64,000 nt of DNA from BJGV01 sp964196335 (GCA_965238155.1 OZ250175.1:496001-560000), one strand, 5' to 3'; counted from the stretch's first letter, positions 9,737-19,520 are shown. The notes: generated by a model from the sequence alone, not told the origin. A program made the numbers and translations.

Positions 9737-10831
9737 TTACGATTTGTCAGTCAGCTCATGCTGTCGTAAAGCCCATTGCACATGCTCACGAACCAAAGGC
9801 GAGTTATCGTTATATCGAGCTTTTAATGCGTCAGATATATTTTTGGAAGATGAAGCATTGCCTAGTCCTATTGCCAGGTTACGAAGCCATTGCTCATACC
9901 CGATTCGACGGATTGGGCTACCAGCAAGCTTAGTATCAAATTCTTCTTTACTCCAGCCAAATAACTCAACCAGGGATGAGTTATCCAGACCATTACGTAC
10001 AGTAAAATCGTTTTCTCCGGTAGCAGTAGCATATTTATTCCAGGGACAAATCAGCTGACAATCATCACACCCATAGACTCGGTTTCCAATCAGGGGACGT
10101 AAAGGTTCTGGAATACTGCCTTTGTATTCGATAGTAAGGTAAGAGATGCATCGCCTTGCATCTAATCGATAGGGTTCTATGATGGCTTTAGTTGGGCATA
10201 TATCTATACATTTCGTACAAGTACCGCAGTGATTATCGGTAGGACCATCTACAGGTAGTAGCAAATCAGTATATATTTCACCAAGGAAAAACATTGAACC
10301 GGCTTCACGCGAGAGTAATAAGGTATGTTTTCCGCGCCATCCAAGGCCAGATCTTTGTGCCCATTCCACTTCCATAACAGGAGCACTATCAGAAAATACA
10401 CGATAGTTAAAATAACCTATTTGCGCAGTTATTTTATCAGCAAGCTTTTGTAATCGACTACGTAATACCTTGTGATAATCTCGGCCAAGAGCATAGCGAG
10501 ATATGAATGCTTTCTCACTATCTTGTATTACTTGCCAGCTGTTTTTTGTTCTAGGCGACGAATAATTCATCCGTACCGAAATTACTCGTAGCGTACCTGG
10601 TATTAGTTTGTCTGGATGAGAACGCTTAATACCATGTTTTGCCATATAATCCATGTTGCCGTGATAACCTTTATTTAACCACGCTAGCAGACCTGTCTCA
10701 ACATGTGATTTCTCAGCTTTGGCATCAGAGATACCAGTTTTCTGGAAGCCAAGCTCTTTGCTCCAAATTTTGATATCACTTGTCAAAGAGATTAAATCTG
10801 TAAACTGATAATTGGAAATATTTTTTTGCAT
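9737..10831 (-). CDS. queG: QueG, epoxyqueuosine reductase
   Basis: Last enzyme of queuosine biosynthesis: a cobalamin and [4Fe-4S] enzyme that reduces epoxyqueuosine in tRNA to queuosine. Two ferredoxin-like cluster motifs are visible, CGTCTKCIDICP and CDDCQLICPWN, and the ALGRDYHKVLR segment belongs to the cobalamin-binding N-terminal domain. The C-terminal part is a HEAT-like repeat. Start codons at 10867, 10843, 10840 and 10831 are all in frame; 10831 gives the usual N-terminus and has GAG about 6 bp upstream. Every choice overlaps the divergent tsaE start. This back-to-back queG/tsaE order is common in proteobacteria. Confidence 0.9.
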   Translation of the reverse strand: MQKNISNYQFTDLISLTSDIKIWSKELGFQKTGISDAKAEKSHVETGLLAWLNKGYHGNMDYMAKHGIKRSHPDKLIPGTLRVISVRMNYSSPRTKNSWQVIQDSEKAFISRYALGRDYHKVLRSRLQKLADKITAQIGYFNYRVFSDSAPVMEVEWAQRSGLGWRGKHTLLLSREAGSMFFLGEIYTDLLLPVDGPTDNHCGTCTKCIDICPTKAIIEPYRLDARRCISYLTIEYKGSIPEPLRPLIGNRVYGCDDCQLICPWNKYATATGENDFTVRNGLDNSSLVELFGWSKEEFDTKLAGSPIRRIGYEQWLRNLAIGLGNASSSKNISDALKARYNDNSPLVREHVQWALRQHELTDKS

Positions 10832-11320
10832 AGTTCTCATCATAACAATTCCGTTACAACATGCCACCTTGAGAGTGAATCTGTAACTCTGGCTTTTGGT
10901 GCAGAGATTGCAACGATATTACGTCCGGGTCTTATTATTTTTCTGAGGGGTGACCTTGGTGCAGGTAAAACAACACTTGCAAGAGGTATCTTGCGCGGCT
11001 CAGGTTATGAGGGAAAAGTAAAGAGTCCCACATATAATTTGGTTGAACTTTATAAAATTTCTAGGTTATACTTCTATCACTTTGATTTCTATCGTTTCAC
11101 TGATCCTATAGAATGGGAAGAAGCTGGTTTTCGTGAATATTTTAATGAAAATTCAATTTGTCTGGTGGAGTGGCCCGAAAAAGCTGAAAAACTATTGCCC
11201 ATAGCAGATGTACAGATTTCTTTTACTATAATTGGAACGGGACGCAATATTGAAATTCAGGCTGGTACGGAGGTAGGCAGACAGTGTTTGAACGATTGGC
11301 AAGTCCAAAGGCATTCTTAA
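10826..11320 (+). CDS. tsaE: TsaE, tRNA t6A biosynthesis ATPase
   Basis: P-loop ATPase needed for the N6-threonylcarbamoyl-adenosine modification at A37 of ANN-decoding tRNAs, working with TsaB, TsaC and TsaD. Walker A is GDLGAGKTTLARG, followed by KSPTYNLVELY and the H-F-D-F-Y-R segment, all family signatures. No in-frame ATG exists near the expected N-terminus; TTG at 10826 with GGAAA about 8 bp upstream is the best start and slightly overlaps divergent queG. Its 3' end overlaps the amidase gene by 37 bp, the usual tsaE-amiC pairing. Confidence 0.9.
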   Translation: MHSSHHNNSVTTCHLESESVTLAFGAEIATILRPGLIIFLRGDLGAGKTTLARGILRGSGYEGKVKSPTYNLVELYKISRLYFYHFDFYRFTDPIEWEEAGFREYFNENSICLVEWPEKAEKLLPIADVQISFTIIGTGRNIEIQAGTEVGRQCLNDWQVQRHS

Positions 11321-12621
11321 CCAAGACATCAACTGATTGTCCAAGGATACTGTTTTCATCAAAGTTTTATACCATTTTGTTTCTAGTTGTATCTCAGTTT
11401 TCTTTATTTGTTGATACTGTTTCTGCTGACAAAACTGTTAGTTCTACTCGTATCTGGCCGGCATCAGAGTATACCCGCCTTACACTAGAATCAGATACGC
11501 CTATAAATTACTCACTTATTTTGCTTAAGAATCCGGATCGGGTAGTACTGGATTTAGAAGATGTTACGCTTACTTCCGAAATAAAAAAATTACCTGGAAA
11601 AATAAGTGCTGATAACTTATATATTCGTGCACTTCGTATTGGTCGATTTAAACCAGGAATTTTGCGGCTTGTACTGGATTTAAAAAGTGTAGTTAAACCA
11701 CAAGCATTTGTACTTAAACCTGTGGGAGATTATGGCCATCGTTTAGTACTGGATATTTATCCTGCTTCTCCGCCTGATCCTTTGATGGCATTACTAAATG
11801 AAGGGGCAGTAAAATCAGCGCAGGCTAATGCTTATGAACATATTAAGTCTGACAGAAAATCAAGAACGACTACAGCCGGCAACAAGAAGCCTGATTCAAC
11901 CGTAAGGATTATAACTGTTGCAATTGATCCCGGTCACGGAGGAGAGGATCCCGGAGCAATGAGTAAGAGAGGCACATACGAGAAGAATATTACTCTTGCT
12001 ATTGCACGAAAATTAAAAGCTAAAATAGATGCTGAACCCAACATGCGGGCAGCATTAACTCGGAATGGAGATTATTTTCTGTCACTACCAATGCGCCTGG
12101 AAAAGGCACGAAAACTAAACGCAGATTTATTTGTATCGATTCATGCTGATGCTTTTGTTAAGCCTCATGCAAGAGGTTCTTCTGTATTTACGTTATCTGA
12201 ACGTGGTGCAACTTCAGCTGCTGCACGCTGGTTGGCAAAGAAAGAAAATGATGCTGATCTAATCGGAGGTGTAAATCTTGATACCAAGGATCCCTATCTT
12301 AATAAAACTCTTTTGGATCTTTCGTTATCACAGACAAGAGAAGATAGTCATACCCTTGCAAGGGAAGTATTATCAGAGATTGGTGAAATAAATCATTTGC
12401 ATAAGAACAATGTAGAACAGGCAGGATTTGCTGTACTTAAGTCTCCTGATATTCCTTCAATTTTAGTAGAGACCGCGTTTATCAGTAATCCGGATGAAGA
12501 GAAAAAGCTTCGAAATAAGGTCTATCAGGACAAAATGGCCAAAGCAATGCTCGATGGGATTAAGCGCTATTTTTCTAAGAACCCACCCCTGTCACGTTCA
12601 AAAATGGTAAGGTTAGAGTAA
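11284..12621 (+). CDS. amiC: AmiC-type N-acetylmuramoyl-L-alanine amidase
   Basis: Periplasmic zinc amidase that splits septal peptidoglycan during daughter-cell separation. It starts with GTG at 11284 inside the tsaE 3' end. A long N-terminal region precedes a hydrophobic signal segment (about residues 30-48, ILFLVVSQFSLFV, ending near VSADK). An AMIN domain (about 55-160) targets peptidoglycan, and an Amidase_3 domain (about 205-435) follows. Zinc ligands and catalytic residues are visible in DPGHGGEDPGA, in the Glu of TYEKNITL, in SIHADAF and in the Glu of LVETAFISN. Length of 445 residues is normal. EnvC/NlpD-type activators are not in this window. Confidence 0.92.
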   Translation: MFERLASPKAFLTKTSTDCPRILFSSKFYTILFLVVSQFSLFVDTVSADKTVSSTRIWPASEYTRLTLESDTPINYSLILLKNPDRVVLDLEDVTLTSEIKKLPGKISADNLYIRALRIGRFKPGILRLVLDLKSVVKPQAFVLKPVGDYGHRLVLDIYPASPPDPLMALLNEGAVKSAQANAYEHIKSDRKSRTTTAGNKKPDSTVRIITVAIDPGHGGEDPGAMSKRGTYEKNITLAIARKLKAKIDAEPNMRAALTRNGDYFLSLPMRLEKARKLNADLFVSIHADAFVKPHARGSSVFTLSERGATSAAARWLAKKENDADLIGGVNLDTKDPYLNKTLLDLSLSQTREDSHTLAREVLSEIGEINHLHKNNVEQAGFAVLKSPDIPSILVETAFISNPDEEKKLRNKVYQDKMAKAMLDGIKRYFSKNPPLSRSKMVRLE

Positions 12622-12723
12622 TTTATAGCTAGAGAATTTTATTTATAATTCTTTCGATAGATTTCTAGCGATAGTGTTACTTCTGCGCCATAATCACCAC
12701 ATTGAAATTTCAAAGGTGTTCCT

Positions 12724-13941
12724 GTGGCTAACGAAGATTTATCCAAATTAAAAATTGATAGAGACAGCACTACTGGCGTAACTAACCGTAAGAGAAAGCC
12801 CGGCCCTATGGTTACTTTTTTAGTAACTGTAGTATTGGCATTACTTTTGTTTCTATATTTCAGGAGTATCACAGCTATTGAGATAGAATCTGCTACTGTT
12901 ACTACAGCTTACCCTTCACAATCGTTCACACTACTTAATGCAACAGGATATGTAGTTGCACAAAGAAAAGCAGCTGTAGCATCTAAGGCAACCGGGCGTG
13001 TTGAATGGCTGGGTGTAACTGAAGGTAGTAAAGTAAAAAAGGGAGAGATAATTGCGCAGCTGGAGAATAAAGATGTCTCTGCCACTATGGAACAGGCAGC
13101 AGCCAATATTAAGGTAGCTGAAGCAAATCTTCAGCAGGGGAAAGCTGAACTAACAGATGCGAAGGCATCACTTAAGCGAACAGAAGATTTGTTGGCAAAA
13201 AACTTTATTTCTCAGTCAGTATATGATGTGGCTGTAGCTCGTTTTCGTAAATCACAGGCTGCCGTCATTGGGTATCAGGCCGCAGTCGGGGCAGCCCGGG
13301 CGGGGCATCATGTAGCACAAATTTCAGTAGAGCATACATTGATACGCGCACCGTTCGATGGGGTAGTGTTGACAAAAAATGCCAATATTGGCGATGTAGT
13401 AACACCCTTTTCTTCCGCACTTAATGCAAAAGGTGCTGTGGTAACTATGGCGGACATGGATACACTAGAGGTTGAAGCTGACGTATCTGAGTCAAATCTA
13501 CATAAAGTAAAGCTTGATCAGCCATGTGACATTCAGTTAGATGCACTGCCAGCAGCACGTTTACGCGGTATTGTGCAGCGTATAGTACCGACGGTAGACC
13601 GTTCAAAAGCTACTGTACTTGTAAAGGTGAGATTTGTTGATCATGATCCTAATATATTGCCGGAAATGAGTGCAAAAATAGCATTTCTTGAAAAAGAAAT
13701 GCCGGTTGACCAACGTACTTCTCGTACTGTAATACAGCCTGATGCTATAGTTCAGCGAAATAATAGAAACGTAGTATTTCTTATTAAAGAAGGAGAGGCG
13801 GTTGAAATACCAATTGAAACCGGCCAAGAAATCGGGGACATGATCGAAGTATTAAAAGGCCCCAAGCCAGGGGACAAAATAGTATTAAGACCCGGTGAGG
13901 ACCTTGAAAATGGCGATATAGTTAAAACTATAGTGAAATAA
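12724..13941 (+). CDS. MacA/HlyD-type periplasmic adaptor of an ABC exporter
   Basis: Membrane-fusion protein linking an inner-membrane exporter to the outer membrane. It has a short cytoplasmic start, a membrane anchor at about residues 28-47, a lipoyl/barrel-sandwich domain with the ATGYVVAQRKAAVASKATGRVE region, a coiled-coil hairpin (about 95-200) rich in Ala, Glu and Lys, then HlyD/beta-barrel domains including TLIRAPFDGVVLTKNANIGD. It begins at GTG 12724 after AAGGTG. It is the first gene of a four-gene operon (adaptor, ATPase, two permeases). The substrate cannot be told from sequence. This gene is intact although two of its partners are frameshifted. Confidence 0.85.
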   Translation: MANEDLSKLKIDRDSTTGVTNRKRKPGPMVTFLVTVVLALLLFLYFRSITAIEIESATVTTAYPSQSFTLLNATGYVVAQRKAAVASKATGRVEWLGVTEGSKVKKGEIIAQLENKDVSATMEQAAANIKVAEANLQQGKAELTDAKASLKRTEDLLAKNFISQSVYDVAVARFRKSQAAVIGYQAAVGAARAGHHVAQISVEHTLIRAPFDGVVLTKNANIGDVVTPFSSALNAKGAVVTMADMDTLEVEADVSESNLHKVKLDQPCDIQLDALPAARLRGIVQRIVPTVDRSKATVLVKVRFVDHDPNILPEMSAKIAFLEKEMPVDQRTSRTVIQPDAIVQRNNRNVVFLIKEGEAVEIPIETGQEIGDMIEVLKGPKPGDKIVLRPGEDLENGDIVKTIVK

Positions 13942-13960
13942 ATGGAATCTCATTAGTAGT

Positions 13961-14654
13961 ATGGAAAATTCTTCAAAACCTATTGTCCATATTAAACATC
14001 TCACAAAATCCTATCGCCGTGGTGAGCAGACAGTACCTGTATTAACTGATATTACTTTTGATATTCCTACGGGCGAATTCATTGCTTTAATGGGACCTTC
14101 AGGCTCCGGTAAAAGTACTTTACTCAATTTGATTGCAGGAATTGATAAACCTGATAGTGGAACATTGAAAGTAGGAGGCACGGATATTGTCCTTTTATCT
14201 GAGGGGGAGCTGGCTGATTGGAGAGCAGCTAACGTTGGTTTTATTTTTCAGTTCTACAATTTGATGCCGGTATTAACGGCATTTGAGAATGTGGAACTAC
14301 CATTGTTACTAACACAACTTTCATTTAAGGAGCGGCAGGAACGTGTGGAATTGGCTTTGATAATGGTCGGGCTTTCTGATCGTATGGAGCATTATCCTTC
14401 TGAATTATCTGGAGGACAGCAGCAACGTGTGGCGATTGCCCGTGCCTTTATTTCTGATCCGGTGATATTAGTTGCGGATGAGCCTACAGGTGACTTGGAT
14501 CGTGCATCAGCAGGGGGAGATTCTCGCCATACTTGATCGTCTCAATAAAGAGATGGAGAAAACTATCATCATGGTTACACATGATCCTCATGCTGCAAAA
14601 ACGGCACATCTAATTCGGCATCTGGAAAAAGGAGAATTAGATGTAGCAAATTAA
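13961..14654 (+). pseudogene. MacB/LolD-type ABC exporter ATPase, frameshifted in a G5 run
   Basis: ATP-binding subunit of the exporter. Walker A GPSGSGKST, Q-loop IFQFYNLMPVLTA, signature LSGGQQQRVAIARA and Walker B ILVADEPT are all intact in the first frame (13961-14536). The D-loop then runs into five G (14513-14517), where the frame switches: the natural continuation AGEILAILDRLNKE and the H-loop MVTHD lie in the next frame up to 14654. Deleting one G gives a normal ~230-residue protein. As written the product lacks the H-loop His and would be inactive. It may be sequencing error or real decay; a second frameshift in the same operon is relevant to that choice. Confidence 0.85.
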
Positions 14655-14727
14655 TTCATTAAATTATATTTTTTGTTTTGTTGATTTCAGAGCAGTATTT
14701 CTTTTCGGTGCATATGTACTACAAAAA

Positions 14728-15894
14728 ATGCATTTTCTAAAACTTATTCTTCGTAATACTTTGCGTCACAAGTTACGGACTGGTTTGACTGTTCTGGGCA
14801 TTATAGTAGCAATAGTAGCTTTTGGACTATTGCGAACAGTAGTGGATGCCTGGTATTCAGGTGCTGATGGCTCCTCGGAAACAAGATTAGTAACACGTAA
14901 TGCTATCTCACTAGTATTTCATTTGCCCATCAAATATCAGGATAGGATAAGAAAACTCCAGGGAGTTACAGAGATTACTCATGCCAGTTGGTTTGGAGGA
15001 GTTTATATTACTGAAAAAAACTTTTTTCCTCAGTTTGCGATTGACGCAAAAACATACTTTGATGTTTACTCTGAATATATTATTCCACCAAAAGATCTAA
15101 CTGCTTTTACAATTGACCGCAAGGGTTGCGTAATAGGGCGTAAGCTGGCAGATGTATACGGCTTTAAAATAGGAGATACAGTGCCTATACGAGGCACGAT
15201 TTATCCGGGCACATGGAAATTTACTGTGCGCGCTATCTATGATGGTGCAGAAGCAAAAACGGATACCTCTCAGTTTTTCTTTCACTGGGATTATCTAAAT
15301 GAAACGAGAAAAAGGGTAATAGCTCGCTCAGCCCGCACTACTGATTGGGTAGGTGTATATGCTATCAATATTTCTGAGCCAAGTAGGGCATCTGAAATAT
15401 CAGGTGAAGTTGATAAATTATTTAAAAATTCACTTGCAGAGACTCGCACAGAAACAGAAAAATCTTTTCAGTTGGGATTCGTTTCCATGACCGAGGCAAT
15501 AGTGGTGGCAATTCGAATCGTTTCATATGTGGTTATATTAATTATCCTTGCTGTTATGGCTAATACAATGGCAATGACAGCACGTGAACGAACAAGTGAA
15601 TATGCAACTTTGAAAGCGTTAGGCTTTAGTCATCGCTTTATCTCTGGATTGATTTATGGCGAATCTATGATAATTGCTTTTTTAGGTACATTAATTGGTA
15701 TTTTATTAACTTTCCCCGCTGCCTCCATGTTTAGTGAGAAGGTTGGGACACTCTTTCCGGTATTTGGCGTATCACTAGAAACAATTTACATGCAAGCTAT
15801 CGCTGCACTTTTGATAGGCATTACAGCAGCAGTGCTTCCGGCATTTCGCTCGGCACAGATCCCGATTGTAGAGGGATTAAGGAGCATAGTATAA
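14728..15894 (+). CDS. MacB/FtsX-type ABC exporter permease
   Basis: Inner-membrane permease, 388 residues. It has an N-terminal membrane helix (about 20-40) in the L-R-N-T-L-R-H-K-L-R-T-G context typical of FtsX/MacB permeases, a large periplasmic MacB_PCD domain, and three C-terminal helices (about 265-290, 315-340 and 355-375). The segment T-A-R-E-R-T-S-E-Y-A-T-L-K-A-L-G-F is the FtsX signature. It is intact. It sits 73 bp after the ATPase gene and 20 bp before a second permease, so the transporter is probably a heterodimer of permeases with one ATPase homodimer and the upstream adaptor. Confidence 0.87.
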   Translation: MHFLKLILRNTLRHKLRTGLTVLGIIVAIVAFGLLRTVVDAWYSGADGSSETRLVTRNAISLVFHLPIKYQDRIRKLQGVTEITHASWFGGVYITEKNFFPQFAIDAKTYFDVYSEYIIPPKDLTAFTIDRKGCVIGRKLADVYGFKIGDTVPIRGTIYPGTWKFTVRAIYDGAEAKTDTSQFFFHWDYLNETRKRVIARSARTTDWVGVYAINISEPSRASEISGEVDKLFKNSLAETRTETEKSFQLGFVSMTEAIVVAIRIVSYVVILIILAVMANTMAMTARERTSEYATLKALGFSHRFISGLIYGESMIIAFLGTLIGILLTFPAASMFSEKVGTLFPVFGVSLETIYMQAIAALLIGITAAVLPAFRSAQIPIVEGLRSIV

Positions 15895-15914
15895 AAATAC
15901 TGTGAGTGTAAAAT

Positions 15915-17080
15915 ATGACTATTCCATTCTCATACATATTTCGTAATTTAGTAACACGCAAACTTACTACACTACTTACCGCAGGTGGCATGGCGCTGGT
16001 AGTATTTGTATTTGCCACAGTATTAATGCTTGAGGAGGGACTTAGAAAAACTTTAGTTGAAACAGGGTCACCTGACAACGTTGTGGTCACACGTCGTTCC
16101 GCTGAAACTGAGATACAGAGTGTCATAAGTCGTGATCAGGCTGCTATTGTTGAAAGCCAGCCAGAGGTAGCATATGGCGGTAATAATATACGGTTGACTT
16201 CAAAGGAATCTGTTGTACTGATTTCTCTAACTCGCAGGGATTCCGATAAATCTTCAAATGTTTTGATTCGTGGAGTCGGGCAAACTGGGATTCTACTACG
16301 TCCACAAGTAAAGATTGTTAGTGGACGTATGTTTCGACTAGGTTTATCAGAAATTATTGCAGGAAAAAGCATTGCAGATCGCTACAATGGTGCGGGGATC
16401 GGTGAGAAGTTATATTTTGGTAAGCGTGAATGGACAGTAGTCGGTATTTTTGATGCAGGTAAAACAGGTTGTGATTCAGAAATCTGGGGAGATGTAGATC
16501 AATTAATGCAGGCATTTCGTAGGCCAGTTTATTCTTCAGTTATACTTAAGATGAATGATCCGGCAAGATTCCAGAATCTTAAAGCACGTATTGAAGGTGA
16601 TCCGAGACTTACTCTTGAGGCCAAAAAGGAAAGTATTTTCTATGCTGAGCAATCACAAGTACTATCAAACTTTATCCGTTATCTAGGGGTGGCATTATCA
16701 AGTTTTTTTCTGTTGGAGCAATTATAGGAGCAATGATTACTATGTATGCTTCAGTTGCTAACCGTATAATGGAAATCGGCACATTACGTGCACTGGGATT
16801 TCGTAGAAAAAATATTTTATCCGCTTTTTTGACGGAATCGTTAATTCTTGGAGCAGTGGGCGGGGTGATCGGCCTGGTACTGGCATCATTCATGCAATTT
16901 TTTACTATTTCAACAATGAATTGGCAATCATTCTCTGAACTTGCTTTTGGTTTTACATTAAATTCTTCAATAATAATAAAATCATTTGTATTTGCATTAA
17001 TTATGGGATTGATTGGAGGTTTTCTTCCTGCAGTAAAGGCTGCTCATCTTAGTATTGTAGATTCTTTAAGAGCAGTGTAA
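15915..17080 (+). pseudogene. Second MacB/FtsX-type ABC exporter permease, frameshifted in a T7 run
   Basis: Paralogous partner of the preceding permease: first helix near residues 18-38 (LTAGGMALVVFVFATVLML), MacB_PCD domain, then the C-terminal FtsX helices. The first frame ends at 16727 just after a run of seven T (16703-16709). The expected continuation S-V-G-A-I-I-G-A-M-I-T-M-Y-A-S-V-A-N-R-I and the signature E-I-G-T-L-R-A-L-G-F lie in the next frame to 17080. Adding one T restores a single ~388-residue permease of the same length as its partner. Without that the first of the three C-terminal helices is destroyed. Confidence 0.85.
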
Positions 17081-17145
17081 ATTCATATTTAAGATTTACC
17101 TGTCTATTTAAACTTAATTAATATATACATGCTGCACAGTTACTA

Positions 17146-17685
17146 TCACCGATCTATATCTTCTAAAGTATCTAAGTAGAAATTAGGTTGACCAGTACGG
17201 CATTCTTCAAAATAACGTTTTAAGGGCATGCTTATAATTCGGAAAGCCATTTCGTCCCAAGGAACCTCTTCCTCCTTAAAAAGTTTTACATCCAGGCTTT
17301 CAATTCCTGGTTCAAAATTTAAGTCTAGTAGTTCTGCTAAAAATAGAAAATACACCTGATTTATATCAGGAAGATTATAAATAGCATAGAGATTGCCAAT
17401 TTCTACTCGGGCATTAGCCTCTTCCATAGTTTCACGAGCAGCAGCTTGCGCTAAGGTTTCAGCATTTTCCATAAACCCTGCAGGCAAAGTCCAGAACCCG
17501 AGACGAGGCTTAATAGCCCTACGGCATAGCAATACCTTGTTTTCCCATTTTGGTATGCAACCTACTACCATCTTAGGATTACGGTAATGGATGATATTGC
17601 ATACTGAGCATACATGACGGGGCAGTGTGTCGCCTTCCGGGACACGTATATCCACCAGGGTTCCGCAGTTACTACAATATTTCAT
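17146..17685 (-). CDS. Nudix hydrolase with N-terminal zinc ribbon
   Basis: 179-residue hydrolase of nucleoside diphosphate-linked compounds. The N-terminal zinc ribbon is CSNC...CSVC (residues 4-33), as in NADH pyrophosphatase NudC-like proteins. The Nudix box reads G-F-M-E-N-A-E...R-E-T-M-E-E-A-N-A, with the metal-binding Glu residues present; the final Gly of the consensus is Asn, as I recall for this subfamily. The substrate is not predictable. It sits back to back with nadE (218-bp gap); a role in NAD or nucleotide housekeeping would fit that neighbour, but this is inference. Confidence 0.85.
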   Translation of the reverse strand: MKYCSNCGTLVDIRVPEGDTLPRHVCSVCNIIHYRNPKMVVGCIPKWENKVLLCRRAIKPRLGFWTLPAGFMENAETLAQAAARETMEEANARVEIGNLYAIYNLPDINQVYFLFLAELLDLNFEPGIESLDVKLFKEEEVPWDEMAFRIISMPLKRYFEECRTGQPNFYLDTLEDIDR

Positions 17686-17903
17686 TGAAATATCTCAGTG
17701 GGAAGGATCACACATAAAATTGAGCTGCACATTTTATTTTAACACGTGGAAATATACCCTCTTACTGCCGCTACTAATGAAGCAATTATCAGATATTCTT
17801 TATATCACTAGAATATATTCAGTTCATATTGTATCCGCGCAGAAAGGTTAATTCTGATATGATCTGACATATACAGATAATAAATTAAATCAATCACTGC
17901 ACC

Positions 17904-19520
17904 ATGAGAATCGCCATTGCCCAGATCAATTGTACAGTCGGCGACCTTACTGGTAATGCCAAAAAAATTCTTGAATACACCAATCAGGCAAAGAATAAGG
18001 GCGCGTCATTGGTTGTTACACCTGAATTGGCTTTATCTGGCTATCCTCCCAAAGACATACTGTTGCGAGAGGGATTTCGTCTGGCCTGTATAAAGACGCT
18101 TAATAGCCTGGTAAAAGAGATAAATGGCATTTCCCTGTTGTTGGGGCATCCTTACTTTGTCAACAGTCGTATTTACAATGCTGCTTCATTAATTTGTAAT
18201 GGAAAGATTGTTGCGACGTATCTTAAGAATAACCTTCTAAATGATAATGTACTTGCGGAGCCTCATTATTTTGGGACTGGTTCAGATAGCTGTATCTTTA
18301 GTGTTGAGGGAATAAAATTTGGAGTAAATATTTCCACTGATATATGGAAAGAAATTAATGTAATTTCTGCTAAAGAGGAAGGAGCGGAAGCATTAGTACT
18401 ATTATGCGCATCACCTTATCATTTTAACAAGCAAGCCTTGCTTCACAAGCTGGTATGCCAGCGTGCTTATGAAATAGGAATAGCAATTATCTGTGTAAAT
18501 TTAGTAGGCGGGCAGGATGAATTAGTATTCGATGGGGCTTCTTTCGTAACAAATAATAAAGGTGAGATCACTAATCAGTTTGATGAGTTTACTGAAGCAC
18601 TAGGCCTGATTGAACTTCAAGGTGGTTTGCCTGTGAAGGAAATAATTCCTAATACAAGAATTCCAGAAGAAAGTATTTACAGAGCACTGTGCCTTGGAGT
18701 GAAAGATTATATTGATAAGAATGATTTTACTGACGTACTACTTGGGCTATCCGGAGGCATTGATTCTTCCCTTACGCTGGCAATTGCAGTTGATGCTCTG
18801 GGCCCTGATAGAGTATGGGCAATTATGATGCCATCGGAATACACTGCTGATATAAGTTTGCAAGATTCACGAGCAATATCTGAGACTCTCGGTGTTCGTT
18901 ACAGTGAATTTTCAATCAAACCGATGTTTGACCAATTTTTAAATTCACTTATGAACAAATTCCGATGGTTCCGAAAAAATGATGAGATGGGAGTTACTGA
19001 GGAAAATTTACAAGCACGTATTCGTGGAACCATCTTAATGGCATTATCAAACAAATACGGTGCTATTGTACTTACCACGGGTAATAAGTCTGAAATGGCA
19101 ACAGGGTATTGTACACTTTACGGTGATATGGCAGGCGGGCTTGCGGTATTAAAGGATATCAGTAAGACCATGGTTTATAAGCTTTGTGAGTATCGTAATA
19201 GTTTAAGTATGGTGATTCCAGAGCGTGTTATTCAGCGTGCACCTTCGGCTGAGTTGCGCCCAAACCAGGCAGATCAGGACAGTCTTCCGCCTTATGATGT
19301 TATTGATGGAATTATTGAAGCATATGTAGAGAAGGATAAATCATTATATGAAATTATTGATATGGGCTATTCCAAGACTGATGTACAGCATATCGTAAAT
19401 CTAATTTGTGCAAATGAATACAAACGGCGCCAATCTCCTATGGGAATCTGTGTTACTCAACATAGTTTCAGTAGGGATTGGCACTATCCGATTACATCAA
19501 AGTATAAAGATGAGGTGTGA
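17904..19520 (+). CDS. nadE: NadE, NAD+ synthetase with fused glutaminase domain lacking its catalytic Cys
   Basis: Final step of NAD synthesis: amidation of nicotinate adenine dinucleotide. The N-terminal nitrilase-type glutaminase domain (about 1-250) normally uses a Glu-Lys-Cys triad. Here Glu41 (VTPELALSGYPP) and Lys108 (ATYLKN) are present, but the nucleophile position reads NISTDIW, with Ser144 (codon TCC at 18333-18335) in place of Cys. The loop after Lys108 is also degenerate (NNLLNDNVLAEPHYF; the family usually has LPNY.VFDE.RYF). The C-terminal synthetase domain is intact: P-loop GLSGGIDSS and TTGNKSEMATGYCTLYGD. I infer an ammonia-dependent enzyme, plausible if the host is an ammonia oxidiser. 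glnB follows after 124 bp. Confidence 0.93.
   Translation: MRIAIAQINCTVGDLTGNAKKILEYTNQAKNKGASLVVTPELALSGYPPKDILLREGFRLACIKTLNSLVKEINGISLLLGHPYFVNSRIYNAASLICNGKIVATYLKNNLLNDNVLAEPHYFGTGSDSCIFSVEGIKFGVNISTDIWKEINVISAKEEGAEALVLLCASPYHFNKQALLHKLVCQRAYEIGIAIICVNLVGGQDELVFDGASFVTNNKGEITNQFDEFTEALGLIELQGGLPVKEIIPNTRIPEESIYRALCLGVKDYIDKNDFTDVLLGLSGGIDSSLTLAIAVDALGPDRVWAIMMPSEYTADISLQDSRAISETLGVRYSEFSIKPMFDQFLNSLMNKFRWFRKNDEMGVTEENLQARIRGTILMALSNKYGAIVLTTGNKSEMATGYCTLYGDMAGGLAVLKDISKTMVYKLCEYRNSLSMVIPERVIQRAPSAELRPNQADQDSLPPYDVIDGIIEAYVEKDKSLYEIIDMGYSKTDVQHIVNLICANEYKRRQSPMGICVTQHSFSRDWHYPITSKYKDEV

Noticed and set aside
12724..17080. Calling the ABC operon a macrolide resistance determinant (macAB)
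   Set aside because: The permeases are two separate FtsX-type subunits without a fused ATPase, unlike MacB; the substrate is unknown.
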